Origin: Xanthobacter autotrophicus | Lineage (GTDB): Bacteria > Pseudomonadota > Alphaproteobacteria > Rhizobiales > Xanthobacteraceae | Assembly (NCBI RefSeq): GCF_043194295.1 | Contig: NZ_JBAFVK010000016.1 | Strand: one strand, 5' to 3' | DNA length: 64,000 nucleotides | Part shown: positions 18,279 to 26,470 of the stretch, one piece after another | How the letters are laid out: every line of letters starts with the position of its first letter | How positions within the stretch are numbered: position 1 is the first letter of the stretch | Position numbers and translations under genes: made by a program | The notes under the pieces: generated by a model | The model's database searches: none | The model's input: the letters and a program-made list of their open reading frames with translations, nothing else | What the model was told of the DNA's origin: nothing

Positions 18279-19201
18279 GGCGCATCCTTCTGTTCGGCGC
18301 CGGCGGCCAGCTCGGGCGCGAAGTAACGGCGCTTGCCGCCGAGCGCGGCATCGATCTCGTCGGCCTCGGCCACGATGCCCTGGATATCGCCGATCCGGTG
18401 GCGGTGGCCCGGGCGATCGAGGCGGTGCGGCCCGACGCGCTCATCAACGCGGCCGCCTATACCGCCGTGGACAAGGCCGAGACCGAGCCGGAGATGGCGG
18501 CCCGCATCAATGCCTTCGCCCCGGGCCTCATCGCCGAGCGCTGTGCGCGCTACCGCACCCCTTTGGTCCACGTCTCCACCGACTATGTGTTCGACGGCAC
18601 CAAGGCCGGCGCCTATGTGGAGGCGGACCCCATCGCGCCGCTGGGCTTCTACGGCCGCACCAAGGCCGCAGGCGAGGCCGCCGTGCGTGCCGCCAGCGAG
18701 CGACACGTCATCGTGCGCACCTCGTGGGTCTACGGCGCCCACGGCAGCAATTTCCTCAAGACCATGCTGCGGCATGCCGCCGAGCGGGACCTGCTGAAGG
18801 TGGTGTGCGACCAGCGCGGCTGCCCCACCGCCACGCGCGACCTCGCCGAGGCGGTGCTGGCGGCGGCGGACGCTGCGGCGCGGGGCGATGCGCGCTGGGG
18901 CACCTATCATTTCGCCGGCACGGGCGCGACCAGCTGGCACGGCTTCGCCAGCGCCATCGTGGCAGCCGCAGCCGGGCACACCGGCCGCAGCCCTCAGGTT
19001 GCCCCCATCACCACCGCCGAATATCCCACGCCGGCGAAGCGGCCGAAGAATTCGGAACTCGCCAGCGACCTGTTCGAGCGCACCTTCGGCATACGGGCCC
19101 TCCCCTGGGAGCAGCGCGTGAGCGAGGTGGTGGACACGCTCCTGGCCGGCGCGCAATCGGCGCAAGCCAAGGCCACGCAAGCCCCTGTGGAGGCATCGTG
19201 A
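18275..19201 (+). CDS. rfbD: dTDP-4-dehydrorhamnose reductase
   Basis: Last step of dTDP-L-rhamnose synthesis, an NADPH-dependent reduction. Starts VRRILLFGAGGQLGREV, with the Rossmann GAGGQLG at residues 8-14. STDYVFDGTKAGAY, the YGRTKAAGE motif with catalytic Tyr and Lys, and RTSWVYGAHGSNF are family signatures. GTG at 18275 is chosen because it overlaps the rfbB stop by four bases and gives the normal N-terminus and 308 residues; the frame is open further upstream. The 3' end again overlaps the next gene by GTGA. Confidence 0.94.
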   Translation: MRRILLFGAGGQLGREVTALAAERGIDLVGLGHDALDIADPVAVARAIEAVRPDALINAAAYTAVDKAETEPEMAARINAFAPGLIAERCARYRTPLVHVSTDYVFDGTKAGAYVEADPIAPLGFYGRTKAAGEAAVRAASERHVIVRTSWVYGAHGSNFLKTMLRHAAERDLLKVVCDQRGCPTATRDLAEAVLAAADAAARGDARWGTYHFAGTGATSWHGFASAIVAAAAGHTGRSPQVAPITTAEYPTPAKRPKNSELASDLFERTFGIRALPWEQRVSEVVDTLLAGAQSAQAKATQAPVEAS

Positions 19202-20070
19202 AGGGTATCATTCTCGCCGGCGGCTCCGGCACGCGGCTTCATCCCATTACTCTCGTCGTCTCCAAGCAGTTGCTGCCGGTCTACGACAAGCCGATGATCT
19301 ATTATCCCCTGTGCACGCTAATGATGGCGGGCATCCGGGATATCCTGATCATCACCACCCCGCATGATTCCCTGCTGTTCCAGGCGTTGCTGAAGGACGG
19401 CAGCCAGTTCGGCCTCACCATCACCTATGCGGTGCAGGGGCAGCCGCGCGGACTTGCGGACGCCTTCATCGTCGGCCGCGACTTCGTCGGCGACGATCGG
19501 GTGGCGCTGGTGCTGGGCGACAATCTGTTCTTCGGCCATGGCCTGCCGGAGCTGCTGGCAGGGGCCGCCAAGCGCGAGCGCGGTGCCACCGTGTTCGGCT
19601 ATCCGGTGCAGGACCCCGAGCGCTACGGCGTGGTGGAGATGGATGCGACCTGCCGCGTGCTCTCCCTGGAGGAAAAGCCGAAGGTGCCGAAGTCCAACCT
19701 CGCGGTGACCGGGCTTTATTTCTACGACAACCGCGTCGTCGACATCGCCGCCAACCTCAAGCCGTCCCCGCGCGGCGAGATCGAGATCACCGACGTCAAC
19801 AAGGCCTATCTGGAGCTGGGCGAACTCAGCGTCTCCATGATGGGACGCGGCTTCGCCTGGCTCGATACCGGAACGCCCGATTCCCTCGTGGAAGCGGCAC
19901 AGTTCGTGCAGATCCTCGAAAAGCGGCAGGGCCTGCGCATCTCCTCGCCGGAGGAGGTGGCCTATCGCGCCGGCTTCATCGACAAGGCCCAGCTCAAGGA
20001 GCGAGCCGCGGCCCTCGCCAAGTCGAGCTACGGCATCTACCTCTCCCGCCTCGCCGACGGTCTCGCCTGA
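19198..20070 (+). CDS. rfbA: Glucose-1-phosphate thymidylyltransferase
   Basis: First step of dTDP-L-rhamnose synthesis, making dTDP-glucose from glucose-1-phosphate and dTTP. The start is VKGIILAGGSGTRLHPIT, with the nucleotide loop GGSGTRLHP near residues 8-16. PVYDKPMIYYP follows, and GDNLFFGHGL, FGYPVQDPERYGVVE and EEKPKVPKSNLAVTGLYFYD are diagnostic. GTG at 19198 overlaps the rfbD stop, so C-B-D-A behave as one operon. 290 residues is normal for RmlA. Confidence 0.95.
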   Translation: MKGIILAGGSGTRLHPITLVVSKQLLPVYDKPMIYYPLCTLMMAGIRDILIITTPHDSLLFQALLKDGSQFGLTITYAVQGQPRGLADAFIVGRDFVGDDRVALVLGDNLFFGHGLPELLAGAAKRERGATVFGYPVQDPERYGVVEMDATCRVLSLEEKPKVPKSNLAVTGLYFYDNRVVDIAANLKPSPRGEIEITDVNKAYLELGELSVSMMGRGFAWLDTGTPDSLVEAAQFVQILEKRQGLRISSPEEVAYRAGFIDKAQLKERAAALAKSSYGIYLSRLADGLA

Positions 20071-20206
20071 CCTCCGACGCGGGGACATGCCGTCGCACTT
20101 TTGAAGCGTGGCCATATCCTGTAGGGTGAGGCTGTCTCCCTAAAGCCTCATGTGGCCGTCGCCGTTTCGGGCGCGCTCCGGGGCGTGCCGTGACCGGATT
20201 TTGAAG

Positions 20207-20980
20207 ATGAGCAATTTCAACGAAGAGACGATCACCAGCGTTCACCACTGGACCGACACGCTCTTCTCCTTCACCTGCACCCGCGATCCGGGCCTCAGGT
20301 TCCTCAACGGCCAGTTCACCATGATCGGCCTCAAGGTGGACGGCAAGCCGCTCCTGCGCGCCTATTCCATGGCCAGCGCGAACTACGAGCCGGACCTACA
20401 GTTCTTCTCCATCAAGGTCCAGAACGGCCCCCTCACCTCCCGCCTCCAGCACCTGAAGGTGGGGGACAAGATCCTGGTGGGCCGCAAGCCCACGGGCACC
20501 CTGGTGCAAGATAGCCTTCTACCCGGGAAGCGGCTTTACCTCCTGTCCACCGGCACCGGCCTTGCCCCCTTCCTCTCGGTGGTGAAGGACCCGGAGGCCT
20601 ACGAGCGCTTCGAGAAGGTGATCCTGATCCACGGCACCCGCACGGTGGCCGAGCTGGCCTATGACACATTCCTCACGAAGGACCTGCCGAACCACGAGTT
20701 CCTCGGGGACGACGTACGCAACAAGCTCGTCTATTACCCGACCGTTACCCGCGAGCCGTTCCGCAACCATGGTCGCATTACCGACCTCATCACCTCCGGC
20801 AAGCTGTTCGCTGACCTCGGCGTGCCGGTGCTCTCCCCGGAGGAGGACCGGCTGATGCTCTGCGGCAGCCCGCAGATGCTGAAGGATGTGGTGGATTTGC
20901 TGGAGGCGCGCGGCTTCACCGAAGGTAGCCAGTCGGCACCCGGCCACTATGTCATCGAGAAGGCGTTCGTGGAGCGCTGA
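20207..20980 (+). CDS. fpr: Ferredoxin--NADP(+) reductase
   Basis: A 257-residue FAD enzyme that moves electrons between NADP(H) and ferredoxin or flavodoxin. The FAD site is RAYSMASANYEPDLQFFSI (RxYS near residues 53-56). The NADP site is STGTGLAPFLSVVKDP near 112-127 and CGSPQMLKDV near 215. The C-terminus ends in IEKAFVER, the aromatic-plus-tail type of bacterial FPR. ATG at 20207 gives the conserved MSNFNEETI start. It is separated by 136 nt from the rhamnose genes and is not functionally tied to them. Cytoplasmic; may serve redox stress or iron-sulfur metabolism. Confidence 0.92.
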   Translation: MSNFNEETITSVHHWTDTLFSFTCTRDPGLRFLNGQFTMIGLKVDGKPLLRAYSMASANYEPDLQFFSIKVQNGPLTSRLQHLKVGDKILVGRKPTGTLVQDSLLPGKRLYLLSTGTGLAPFLSVVKDPEAYERFEKVILIHGTRTVAELAYDTFLTKDLPNHEFLGDDVRNKLVYYPTVTREPFRNHGRITDLITSGKLFADLGVPVLSPEEDRLMLCGSPQMLKDVVDLLEARGFTEGSQSAPGHYVIEKAFVER

Positions 20981-21010
20981 AGCGCGCTCCCGCTCCTTCA
21001 ACAGGCCCAA

Positions 21011-21047
21011 GGATCACGGCTGCCGGATCACGGTGCCGGATCACGCC
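21011..21047. repeat. Three imperfect 13-14-nt tandem units
   Basis: The word ggatcacg recurs at 21011, 21025 and 21038 with gctgcc or gtgcc spacers. It lies in the 60-nt convergent gap after fpr and reaches the 3' end of the transporter gene. Probably a replication-slippage product. Confidence 0.5.
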
Positions 21048-22009
21048 GCATCGTCCTGCGCGCCAGGCGCCTCCGCAGCCGTTCCAGCGGAGCCGCGCAC
21101 CGATGGCTCCGGCCGGGATGCCACGATGCGGGGCGCCGGCCTGCGCTCCCGCCAGATCAGCAGCAGCCCCGCCAGCACCACCACCATAGCGCCCGCAATC
21201 ACAAGGGGGGCCGGCCATTCCCCGAACAGCACGATGCCGAACACGGTCGCCCATAGCAGCAAGGCATAGTTGAACGGCGCCACCACCGAGGCCGGGGCAT
21301 GGCGGATGGCCGAAGTCACGCAGATCTGGCCGATGCCGCCAGCCAGCCCCATGCCGGCGAGGATGAGGGCGACACGCCCCTCCGGCATCACCCAGCCGAA
21401 CGGCAGCGTGGCGAGGCCGGCGACGGAAGCCACCAGCGAGAAATAGAAGACGATGGCCTCGCTGGTCTCGGTCCGGGTCAGATGGCGCACCTGGGTGATG
21501 GCGAAGCCTGCCCCCACCGCACCGGCCAGCGCCAGTCCCGCGCCGATCAGCGGTCCCGGCCCCGAACCAACCGAGGCATGGGAAAACGACGGCCACAGCA
21601 TAAGCACGATTCCGCCCATGCCAACCGCGAGGACCAGCCAGCGATAGACCGGCACCCGCTCGCCCAGCAGCACCGCCGCCAGCACCACCGCCACCAGCGG
21701 CGTCGCATAGGAGAAGGCGACAGCCTCCGCCAGCGGGATGAAAGCGAGCGCGGCGAAGCTGAGCCACATGGCGCTCACGCCCACGAGGCCCCGCACCACA
21801 TGGCCGAATGGCTGGCGGGTAACGAGGGCGCCCGTCATCCGCCCGCTCCAGGCGAGCCAGACCACCACGGGCACGAGCCCGATGAAGCTGCGGGCAAAGA
21901 CGATCTCGCCGCTTGGCACCTCGTCCGCCACCATCCGCACCAGCGCGGACATGATCGCGAAGAAGAAGGTGGCGGCGATTTGCAGGCCGATTCCGGCCGG
22001 GACATTCAT
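21041..22009 (-). CDS. EamA/DMT-family permease
   Basis: A 322-residue drug/metabolite-transporter protein with about ten hydrophobic segments in two EamA halves. The first begins at MNVPAGIGLQIAATFFFAIM and the second near residue 150 (GPGPLIGAGLALAGAVGAG). The C-terminal 30 residues are soluble and basic, then acidic. Inner-membrane exporter or importer of small metabolites. Substrate cannot be inferred, and no neighbour indicates one. It is convergent with fpr and followed upstream by an unrelated membrane-protein gene on the same strand. Confidence 0.85.
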   Translation of the reverse strand: MNVPAGIGLQIAATFFFAIMSALVRMVADEVPSGEIVFARSFIGLVPVVVWLAWSGRMTGALVTRQPFGHVVRGLVGVSAMWLSFAALAFIPLAEAVAFSYATPLVAVVLAAVLLGERVPVYRWLVLAVGMGGIVLMLWPSFSHASVGSGPGPLIGAGLALAGAVGAGFAITQVRHLTRTETSEAIVFYFSLVASVAGLATLPFGWVMPEGRVALILAGMGLAGGIGQICVTSAIRHAPASVVAPFNYALLLWATVFGIVLFGEWPAPLVIAGAMVVVLAGLLLIWRERRPAPRIVASRPEPSVRGSAGTAAEAPGAQDDAA

Positions 22010-22134
22010 CGGGGGCAGATCCGAACGAGGCGGCCTTATCGCTATAGCGCGCGCAGACGGCGCGCGGCATGCGCCTGTCGCAGAGCTCCGACTTTAGTCC
22101 CGCGTCGGGCTCAGCCCAAGGCGCGACCCGCCTC

Positions 22135-22848
22135 TCAAAGCTCCGGATTGGCTCGGCGGAGCTGGCCGTAGGCAACGGACAGGAAGGCGCAGGTGAGCAC
22201 AATCTGGACCGGCAGCAGAACCATGCTCACCACGTCCACCAGCGTCTCCGGCACCAGGAGCTGCACGATCTGCTCGACAAGCAGGATCGGCAGGGAAATG
22301 AGGAACGGGCCGAGGACGAGCGCCAGCGTATTGCCCTTGCCCAGCCGCCAGGCCTGCGCCCAGGAAATCGGATCGCCCAGCACCCGCGACGGCAGCCGCA
22401 GCGCCGGCCGGGATGCAACCACCGCCACGACGGTGACGACCAGGAAGACGAGCACCAGTTCCAGTCCGGTCCCGAGTGGCGCCGACCCCGAAAGCATGGC
22501 AATGGCAAAGATCGGCACCAGCGCGCTGAGACCTGCCGCAAGGCCGATGAGAATGGTGTCGAGAAGATAGCCCACCATTCGTCCCGCCCCCTGCCCGAGG
22601 GTCTGTGCATCGAAGGCCGACGGTCCGCGCAGAACCTCCCCATGGGTCAGCAGGGCCAGCGGGATGCTCGCCACCGAATAGACCAGCAGCAGGAGGCCGC
22701 CCAAGTCTGACGAGACAAGCAGCCCTACCAAGATACCTGCGACGGCATATGCGGCGGTAGTCTTCTGATGTCGCAGGACCACTGCGAAGGCCCACTGGAA
22801 CGACCACTTCAGCGAGGCCAGAAGCGGGATCTTGTAGCCACTATCCAT
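22135..22848 (-). CDS. Unknown integral membrane protein
   Basis: A 237-residue protein with about six hydrophobic segments: around 33-62, 92-122, 127-145 and 172-225, some long enough for two spans. I recognise no family. The frame is open upstream to 22998, but those 50 residues are arginine-rich and without membrane character, so ATG at 22848 (MDSGYKIPLL) is preferred. It lies between an EamA transporter gene and the divergent initiating glycosyltransferase gene. Its position at the edge of the polysaccharide locus could mean an export role, but nothing in the sequence shows it. Confidence 0.6.
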   Translation of the reverse strand: MDSGYKIPLLASLKWSFQWAFAVVLRHQKTTAAYAVAGILVGLLVSSDLGGLLLLVYSVASIPLALLTHGEVLRGPSAFDAQTLGQGAGRMVGYLLDTILIGLAAGLSALVPIFAIAMLSGSAPLGTGLELVLVFLVVTVVAVVASRPALRLPSRVLGDPISWAQAWRLGKGNTLALVLGPFLISLPILLVEQIVQLLVPETLVDVVSMVLLPVQIVLTCAFLSVAYGQLRRANPEL

Positions 22849-23591
22849 CAATCGCCACCGGTGCCGAAGAGAGCCGCGCCAAGCCTGGTTGCCGCTGCGG
22901 CCGACCCAGCGCGTACCTAGACGGCTCCGGCCCGTCTTGTCGATAGGCGCGATCGTGGCCGGGCGCGCCAAAGGTGGAATGACCGATCGCTGTGACAAAC
23001 GGGCTGCCGTTTCGCGGTTGGCTTCCAGCCCGCATCGTCGGCGTCTTCCAATCTTGCCGTGTCAGGATACCAGAAACGCGGACGACTCGTGCCGCGCGGG
23101 GCCGGCACGTCCGATTGTTTGGATGCTTTGCCGCCTTACATACCGTGGTGCAGCACGCCGGGAACGGCAGATCGGCTCTATGATACCTAATCGCATAAAT
23201 TCTTTGGCCATCGATCGCAGATGTGAGGTGCTGCGATATGCGGCAGCCAACTTTTATCGCAATGCAGCATTGCCCGCCGCTTGGGCACACCCCCGGATAC
23301 CACGAATTTTGAAAGGATAGCTGCGATGCAATATGCGAAAGACAGCCAATGACATGAATATACAATCCAATTGTTCTTGTCCTACTCTTCGCAAATTGGG
23401 GCATGATCGCCGAGATCCCAACGTTATGTTCGCGCTTAACGCATTTCACAGCAGGACATTGACAAATTTATTACATATAATAACCATTCGCATCGATTTT
23501 TATACTAGCTTGCATCGCAGCATTCGGAGTGCTATTGTCAACTTATCATTTGATAGTCGGTGCGACTCCAATCCGAGGGATCAAAGGCCAA
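22849..23591. other. Divergent intergenic region upstream of the phosphotransferase gene
   Basis: A 743-nt stretch with no credible gene. It becomes strongly AT-rich from about 23160 to the start of the phosphotransferase gene, unlike the coding DNA on both sides. It should carry promoters for both flanking genes. A -35/-10-like pair is listed at 23510-23538. The AT-rich block could also be a binding region for H-NS-like or MucR-like proteins. Confidence 0.5.
23510..23538 (+). promoter_or_regulatory. Possible sigma70 promoter for the phosphotransferase gene
   Basis: TTGCAT (23510-23515) and TATTGT (23533-23538) are separated by 17 nt, about 50 nt upstream of the ATG. A TTGACA at 23459-23464 exists too but has no -10 at the right distance. 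Proposed by eye only. Confidence 0.3.
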
Positions 23592-25064
23592 ATGTCGATA
23601 TCCACGGACAACATGCGGGTCGAGCGCGTCGGCGAGGGTCGGATCCAGCGAGCCGTGATCGACTACGCCTCGATGCCGCCGCTCTTCATCTTGTGCGATG
23701 TCGTGCTCATGCTCGCCTTGAGCATGCTCGTGGACGTCATCTCCACAAGCCAGACCTCCACCGGCGCCCTGTCTACCTTCGATTTCACGCGTCCGCTGGG
23801 GATTGGCATCCTCTCGGCCGTCACCTTCGTGCTCATCACCACCTCCCGGGGGCTCTACAAGCCCTGGCAGATGGTGCGGGCGACGGAGCAGGTGCGCGCG
23901 GCCTTCGTGAACTGGACCTTCACCATCCTCTTCGTGGCCACGGTGATCTTCTGCCTCAAGGTGGGCGACGACACCTCGCGCCTCTCCACCGGTATTTTCG
24001 CCGCGCTTGGCTTCGTCGCGGTGCCGGCGTCCCATTGGGCCATGGGCGTGTGGTTGCGTCGCGCGGTCGAGACCGGCGCGGTGCGCGGCCGGCCCTCCAT
24101 CCTCATCGGCGACATGTCCCAGCTCGACCAGGTGGTTCCCACAGAGCTACTCAAGCGCTTGGGCCTGCGCGAAATGCGGCGTTTCAGCTTTGCCGGCGTC
24201 CCGTCTGGTGCCGCCACGGGCTCGCTGGGTGCCGACGAACTCGACACGCTCAAGAGCGCTATCCAGTTCGCCCGCCAGCAGCGGATCGAAGAAATCGTCA
24301 TCGCCATGCCGTGGAACAACCTGGAGCGTCTCGACGCAGTCCGGGCTCGGCTGCGGGCGCTGCCTGTGCCGGTGAAGCTCCTGCCCGATGAAGCGGTCCA
24401 TGAGCTGCTCGACGCGCCGCGCGTGGATTTCGGTTCGTCGGTGGCCATCGAAGTGCAGCGTGCGCCGCTCTCGCGCATCGAGCTCGCCCAGAAGCGGGTG
24501 CTCGACATCGCGGTGTCCGGCGTGGCCATGACGCTGCTGCTGCCGCTGTTCGCCATCATCGCCATCTGCATCAAGTCGGACAGCAAGGGGCCGGTGATTT
24601 TCCGCCAGCGCCGCAACGGCTTCGGCGGGCGCGAGTTCACCATCTACAAGTTCCGCTCCATGTCGGTAATGGAAGACGGTGCCAAGGTGACGCAGGCCCA
24701 GCGCAACGATAAGCGCGTGACCCGGGTCGGCCGCTTCCTGCGCGCCACCAGCCTCGACGAGCTGCCGCAGGTGCTGAACGTGCTGTTCGGGCACATGTCC
24801 ATCGTCGGACCGCGTCCCCACGCCATGGCCCACGACGATGAGTATTCCAAGCTGATCGCCGGTTACGCCTTCCGCCACCACGTGAAGCCCGGCATCACCG
24901 GCTGGGCCCAGGCCAACGGCCTGCGCGGCGAGACCTCCGAGATCTCGCTCATGGAACGGCGGATCGAGATGGACCTCTGGTACGTCAACAACTGGTCCAT
25001 CTGGCTCGACATCAAGATCATCCTGAAGACCTTCATCGAGGTCTTCCGCAACGACGCCTACTGA
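23592..25064 (+). CDS. Polyprenyl-phosphate sugar phosphotransferase (WbaP/ExoY type)
   Basis: Starts polysaccharide assembly by moving a sugar-1-phosphate, probably glucose or galactose, from its UDP-sugar to undecaprenyl phosphate. The 490-residue protein has four N-terminal membrane spans (about 32-50, 70-87, 108-124, 134-155). A soluble nucleotide-binding-like middle (165-290) follows, then the catalytic bacterial sugar transferase domain from residue 300. That domain has a membrane helix (306-328), FRQRRNG, KFRSM, the Asp389-Glu390 pair in SLDELPQ, GPRPH and KPGITGWAQ. ATG at 23592 has GAGGGA 11 nt upstream; a GTG at 23529 is less likely. A hairpin follows at 25097. Confidence 0.93.
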   Translation: MSISTDNMRVERVGEGRIQRAVIDYASMPPLFILCDVVLMLALSMLVDVISTSQTSTGALSTFDFTRPLGIGILSAVTFVLITTSRGLYKPWQMVRATEQVRAAFVNWTFTILFVATVIFCLKVGDDTSRLSTGIFAALGFVAVPASHWAMGVWLRRAVETGAVRGRPSILIGDMSQLDQVVPTELLKRLGLREMRRFSFAGVPSGAATGSLGADELDTLKSAIQFARQQRIEEIVIAMPWNNLERLDAVRARLRALPVPVKLLPDEAVHELLDAPRVDFGSSVAIEVQRAPLSRIELAQKRVLDIAVSGVAMTLLLPLFAIIAICIKSDSKGPVIFRQRRNGFGGREFTIYKFRSMSVMEDGAKVTQAQRNDKRVTRVGRFLRATSLDELPQVLNVLFGHMSIVGPRPHAMAHDDEYSKLIAGYAFRHHVKPGITGWAQANGLRGETSEISLMERRIEMDLWYVNNWSIWLDIKIILKTFIEVFRNDAY

Positions 25065-25549
25065 GACAGGGCCATACCCAGAGCGTTCAATGACGAAAGA
25101 GCCGGGGAGGCCCCCCGGCTCTTCTGATTCCAGCCTTCGATTTCTGGCGTCACCGTCGGTCTTGCAGATGGCAACGATCCACCCGGCACGCGCCCGCAGG
25201 CCGCCACCCATCACATGTGATTTTCGCATCGTGTTGCCTGGCTTCCGGGGCGACCTAAGGCAGTCGCGCGCGACGCTGGCACAAAGCCGCTGCATGCCGA
25301 TCCAGCACACGTCCAAGGCGCCGGCAGTCGATCACCGATCGCAACGCGTCTTGTGGCGCCCGGCGCCGCTCAAGGCTGCGTCATCCAAGCCATCGGCATT
25401 TCGAATGCCCGACGCCGCGGTTCGGGATTGCCTCAGCCGTGCGCCCGGCAGATCGCGCGTCGGGCCGCGGCGGGTCTGTCAGGTGACCGTGGCCGGCCCT
25501 GGCTGATACCGCAGGCCTTGGCACCGCATCCGGTGCGGCTGACACTCGG
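25065..25549. other. Convergent intergenic region
   Basis: 485 nt between the ends of the phosphotransferase gene (+) and the CinA-like gene (-). A terminator hairpin lies at 25097-25123 and a perfect 12-bp palindrome (atcacatgtgat) at 25210-25221. No credible coding frame seen. Confidence 0.45.
25097..25123 (+). terminator. Terminator-like hairpin after the phosphotransferase gene
   Basis: 11-bp perfect stem (25097-25107 with 25113-25123), 5-nt loop, GC-rich base-pairs flanked by A-rich left and T-containing right ends (aaagag...ctcttct). About 33 nt past the stop codon. Confidence 0.7.
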
Positions 25550-26302
25550 TCAGCCCCGCGCCGCCTCGTCCACCATACGCGCCACCGCATCCCCCGCCGC
25601 TTCGAGCAGGTCCGCCTCGCGGGCACGAACCACCAGATTGGTCTTGAAACGCCCGTCGGTCTCGTCGCGGAAGGGATAGGAGCCGATCACCGCCGCCGGA
25701 AACCGCTCGGCGATGGCGCGCAGGGGCCCGGCGATGTCGCCTTCCTTGGCCTCCGCCAGAATGGTGCGGGACAGCATGGGCCGGCCCTTCCTCAGGTCGG
25801 GCAGCACGGCTTCGAGCATGGCCTGCATGATGCGCGGCACACCAGCCATGACGATCACATTGCCGATGCGGAACCCCGGCGCCTTGGACACCTCGTTCAC
25901 CACCAGACTGGCCCCCTCGGGAATGCGCGCCATGCGCAAGCGCGCATCGTTCAGGTCCTTCTCGGCGATGTATTCCAGCAGCATGGCGCGGGCGCGGGGG
26001 TCCACGTCGATGGCGACGCCGAAGGCCCTGGCCACTGAATCTGCGGTAATGTCGTCATGGGTCGGGCCGATGCCCCCGGTAGTGAAGACGTACGTGAAGC
26101 GATCGCGCAGCGCATTGATCGCCGCCACGATGTCCTCCTCCACGTCGGCGACGATTCGCACCTCACGCAGGTCGATACCCACGTCGGTCAGGCGCTCGGC
26201 GATGTGGCCGATGTTCTTGTCCTTGGTCCGTCCCGAGAGGACCTCGTCGCCAATGACCACCAGTGCTGCCGTGACCGATTGCGCGCCGTCTGCCTCGCCC
26301 AT
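25550..26302 (-). CDS. CinA N-terminal-type (MoaB/MoeA-fold) protein
   Basis: A 250-residue protein with the molybdopterin-binding-like domain of competence/damage-inducible protein A. Motifs are VIGDEVLSGRTKDKN near residue 16, then TTGGIGPTHDDITAD near 73-87, and a later VMAGVPRIM. The C-terminal nicotinamide-nucleotide deamidase domain of full CinA is absent, so this is the short, CinA-N-only form common in alphaproteobacteria. Its activity (nucleotide pyrophosphatase in some homologues) is not certain here. The frame stays open far upstream, but ATG at 26302 gives the conserved start; the upstream part is antisense to the next gene. Confidence 0.85.
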   Translation of the reverse strand: MGEADGAQSVTAALVVIGDEVLSGRTKDKNIGHIAERLTDVGIDLREVRIVADVEEDIVAAINALRDRFTYVFTTGGIGPTHDDITADSVARAFGVAIDVDPRARAMLLEYIAEKDLNDARLRMARIPEGASLVVNEVSKAPGFRIGNVIVMAGVPRIMQAMLEAVLPDLRKGRPMLSRTILAEAKEGDIAGPLRAIAERFPAAVIGSYPFRDETDGRFKTNLVVRAREADLLEAAGDAVARMVDEAARG

Positions 26303-26413
26303 GTGGAAAACCTCTGCCGCTGCCGGCAGCAGCGCCGCCGGATTTGCCCAAATAATGACCAACCAAAAAGCGTAAGCGTCGCTCTTTGCGAGCCTTCCCC
26401 CTTTAGCACTTCT

Positions 26414-26430
26414 TTGGCACGATGTTTGTA
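26414..26430 (+). promoter_or_regulatory. Sigma54-type promoter
   Basis: TTGGCAC-GATGT-TTGTA matches the -24/-12 consensus (YTGGCACGrNNNTTGCW) at all defined positions except GC to GT in the -12 box. It ends 40 nt upstream of the ATP-grasp start at 26471. The -24 GG to -12 G spacing is right. If real, the operon needs RpoN and an enhancer-binding activator, as in nitrogen control. Confidence 0.5.
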
Positions 26431-26470
26431 CGCTCGAAGTCAGGTTCCAGGGCGCGGAGTGACGGTTCCA

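Noticed and set aside
23459..23481. TTGACA followed by TATAAT before the phosphotransferase gene
   Set aside because: The spacing is 11 nt, too short for a sigma70 promoter; a better-spaced pair lies at 23510-23538.
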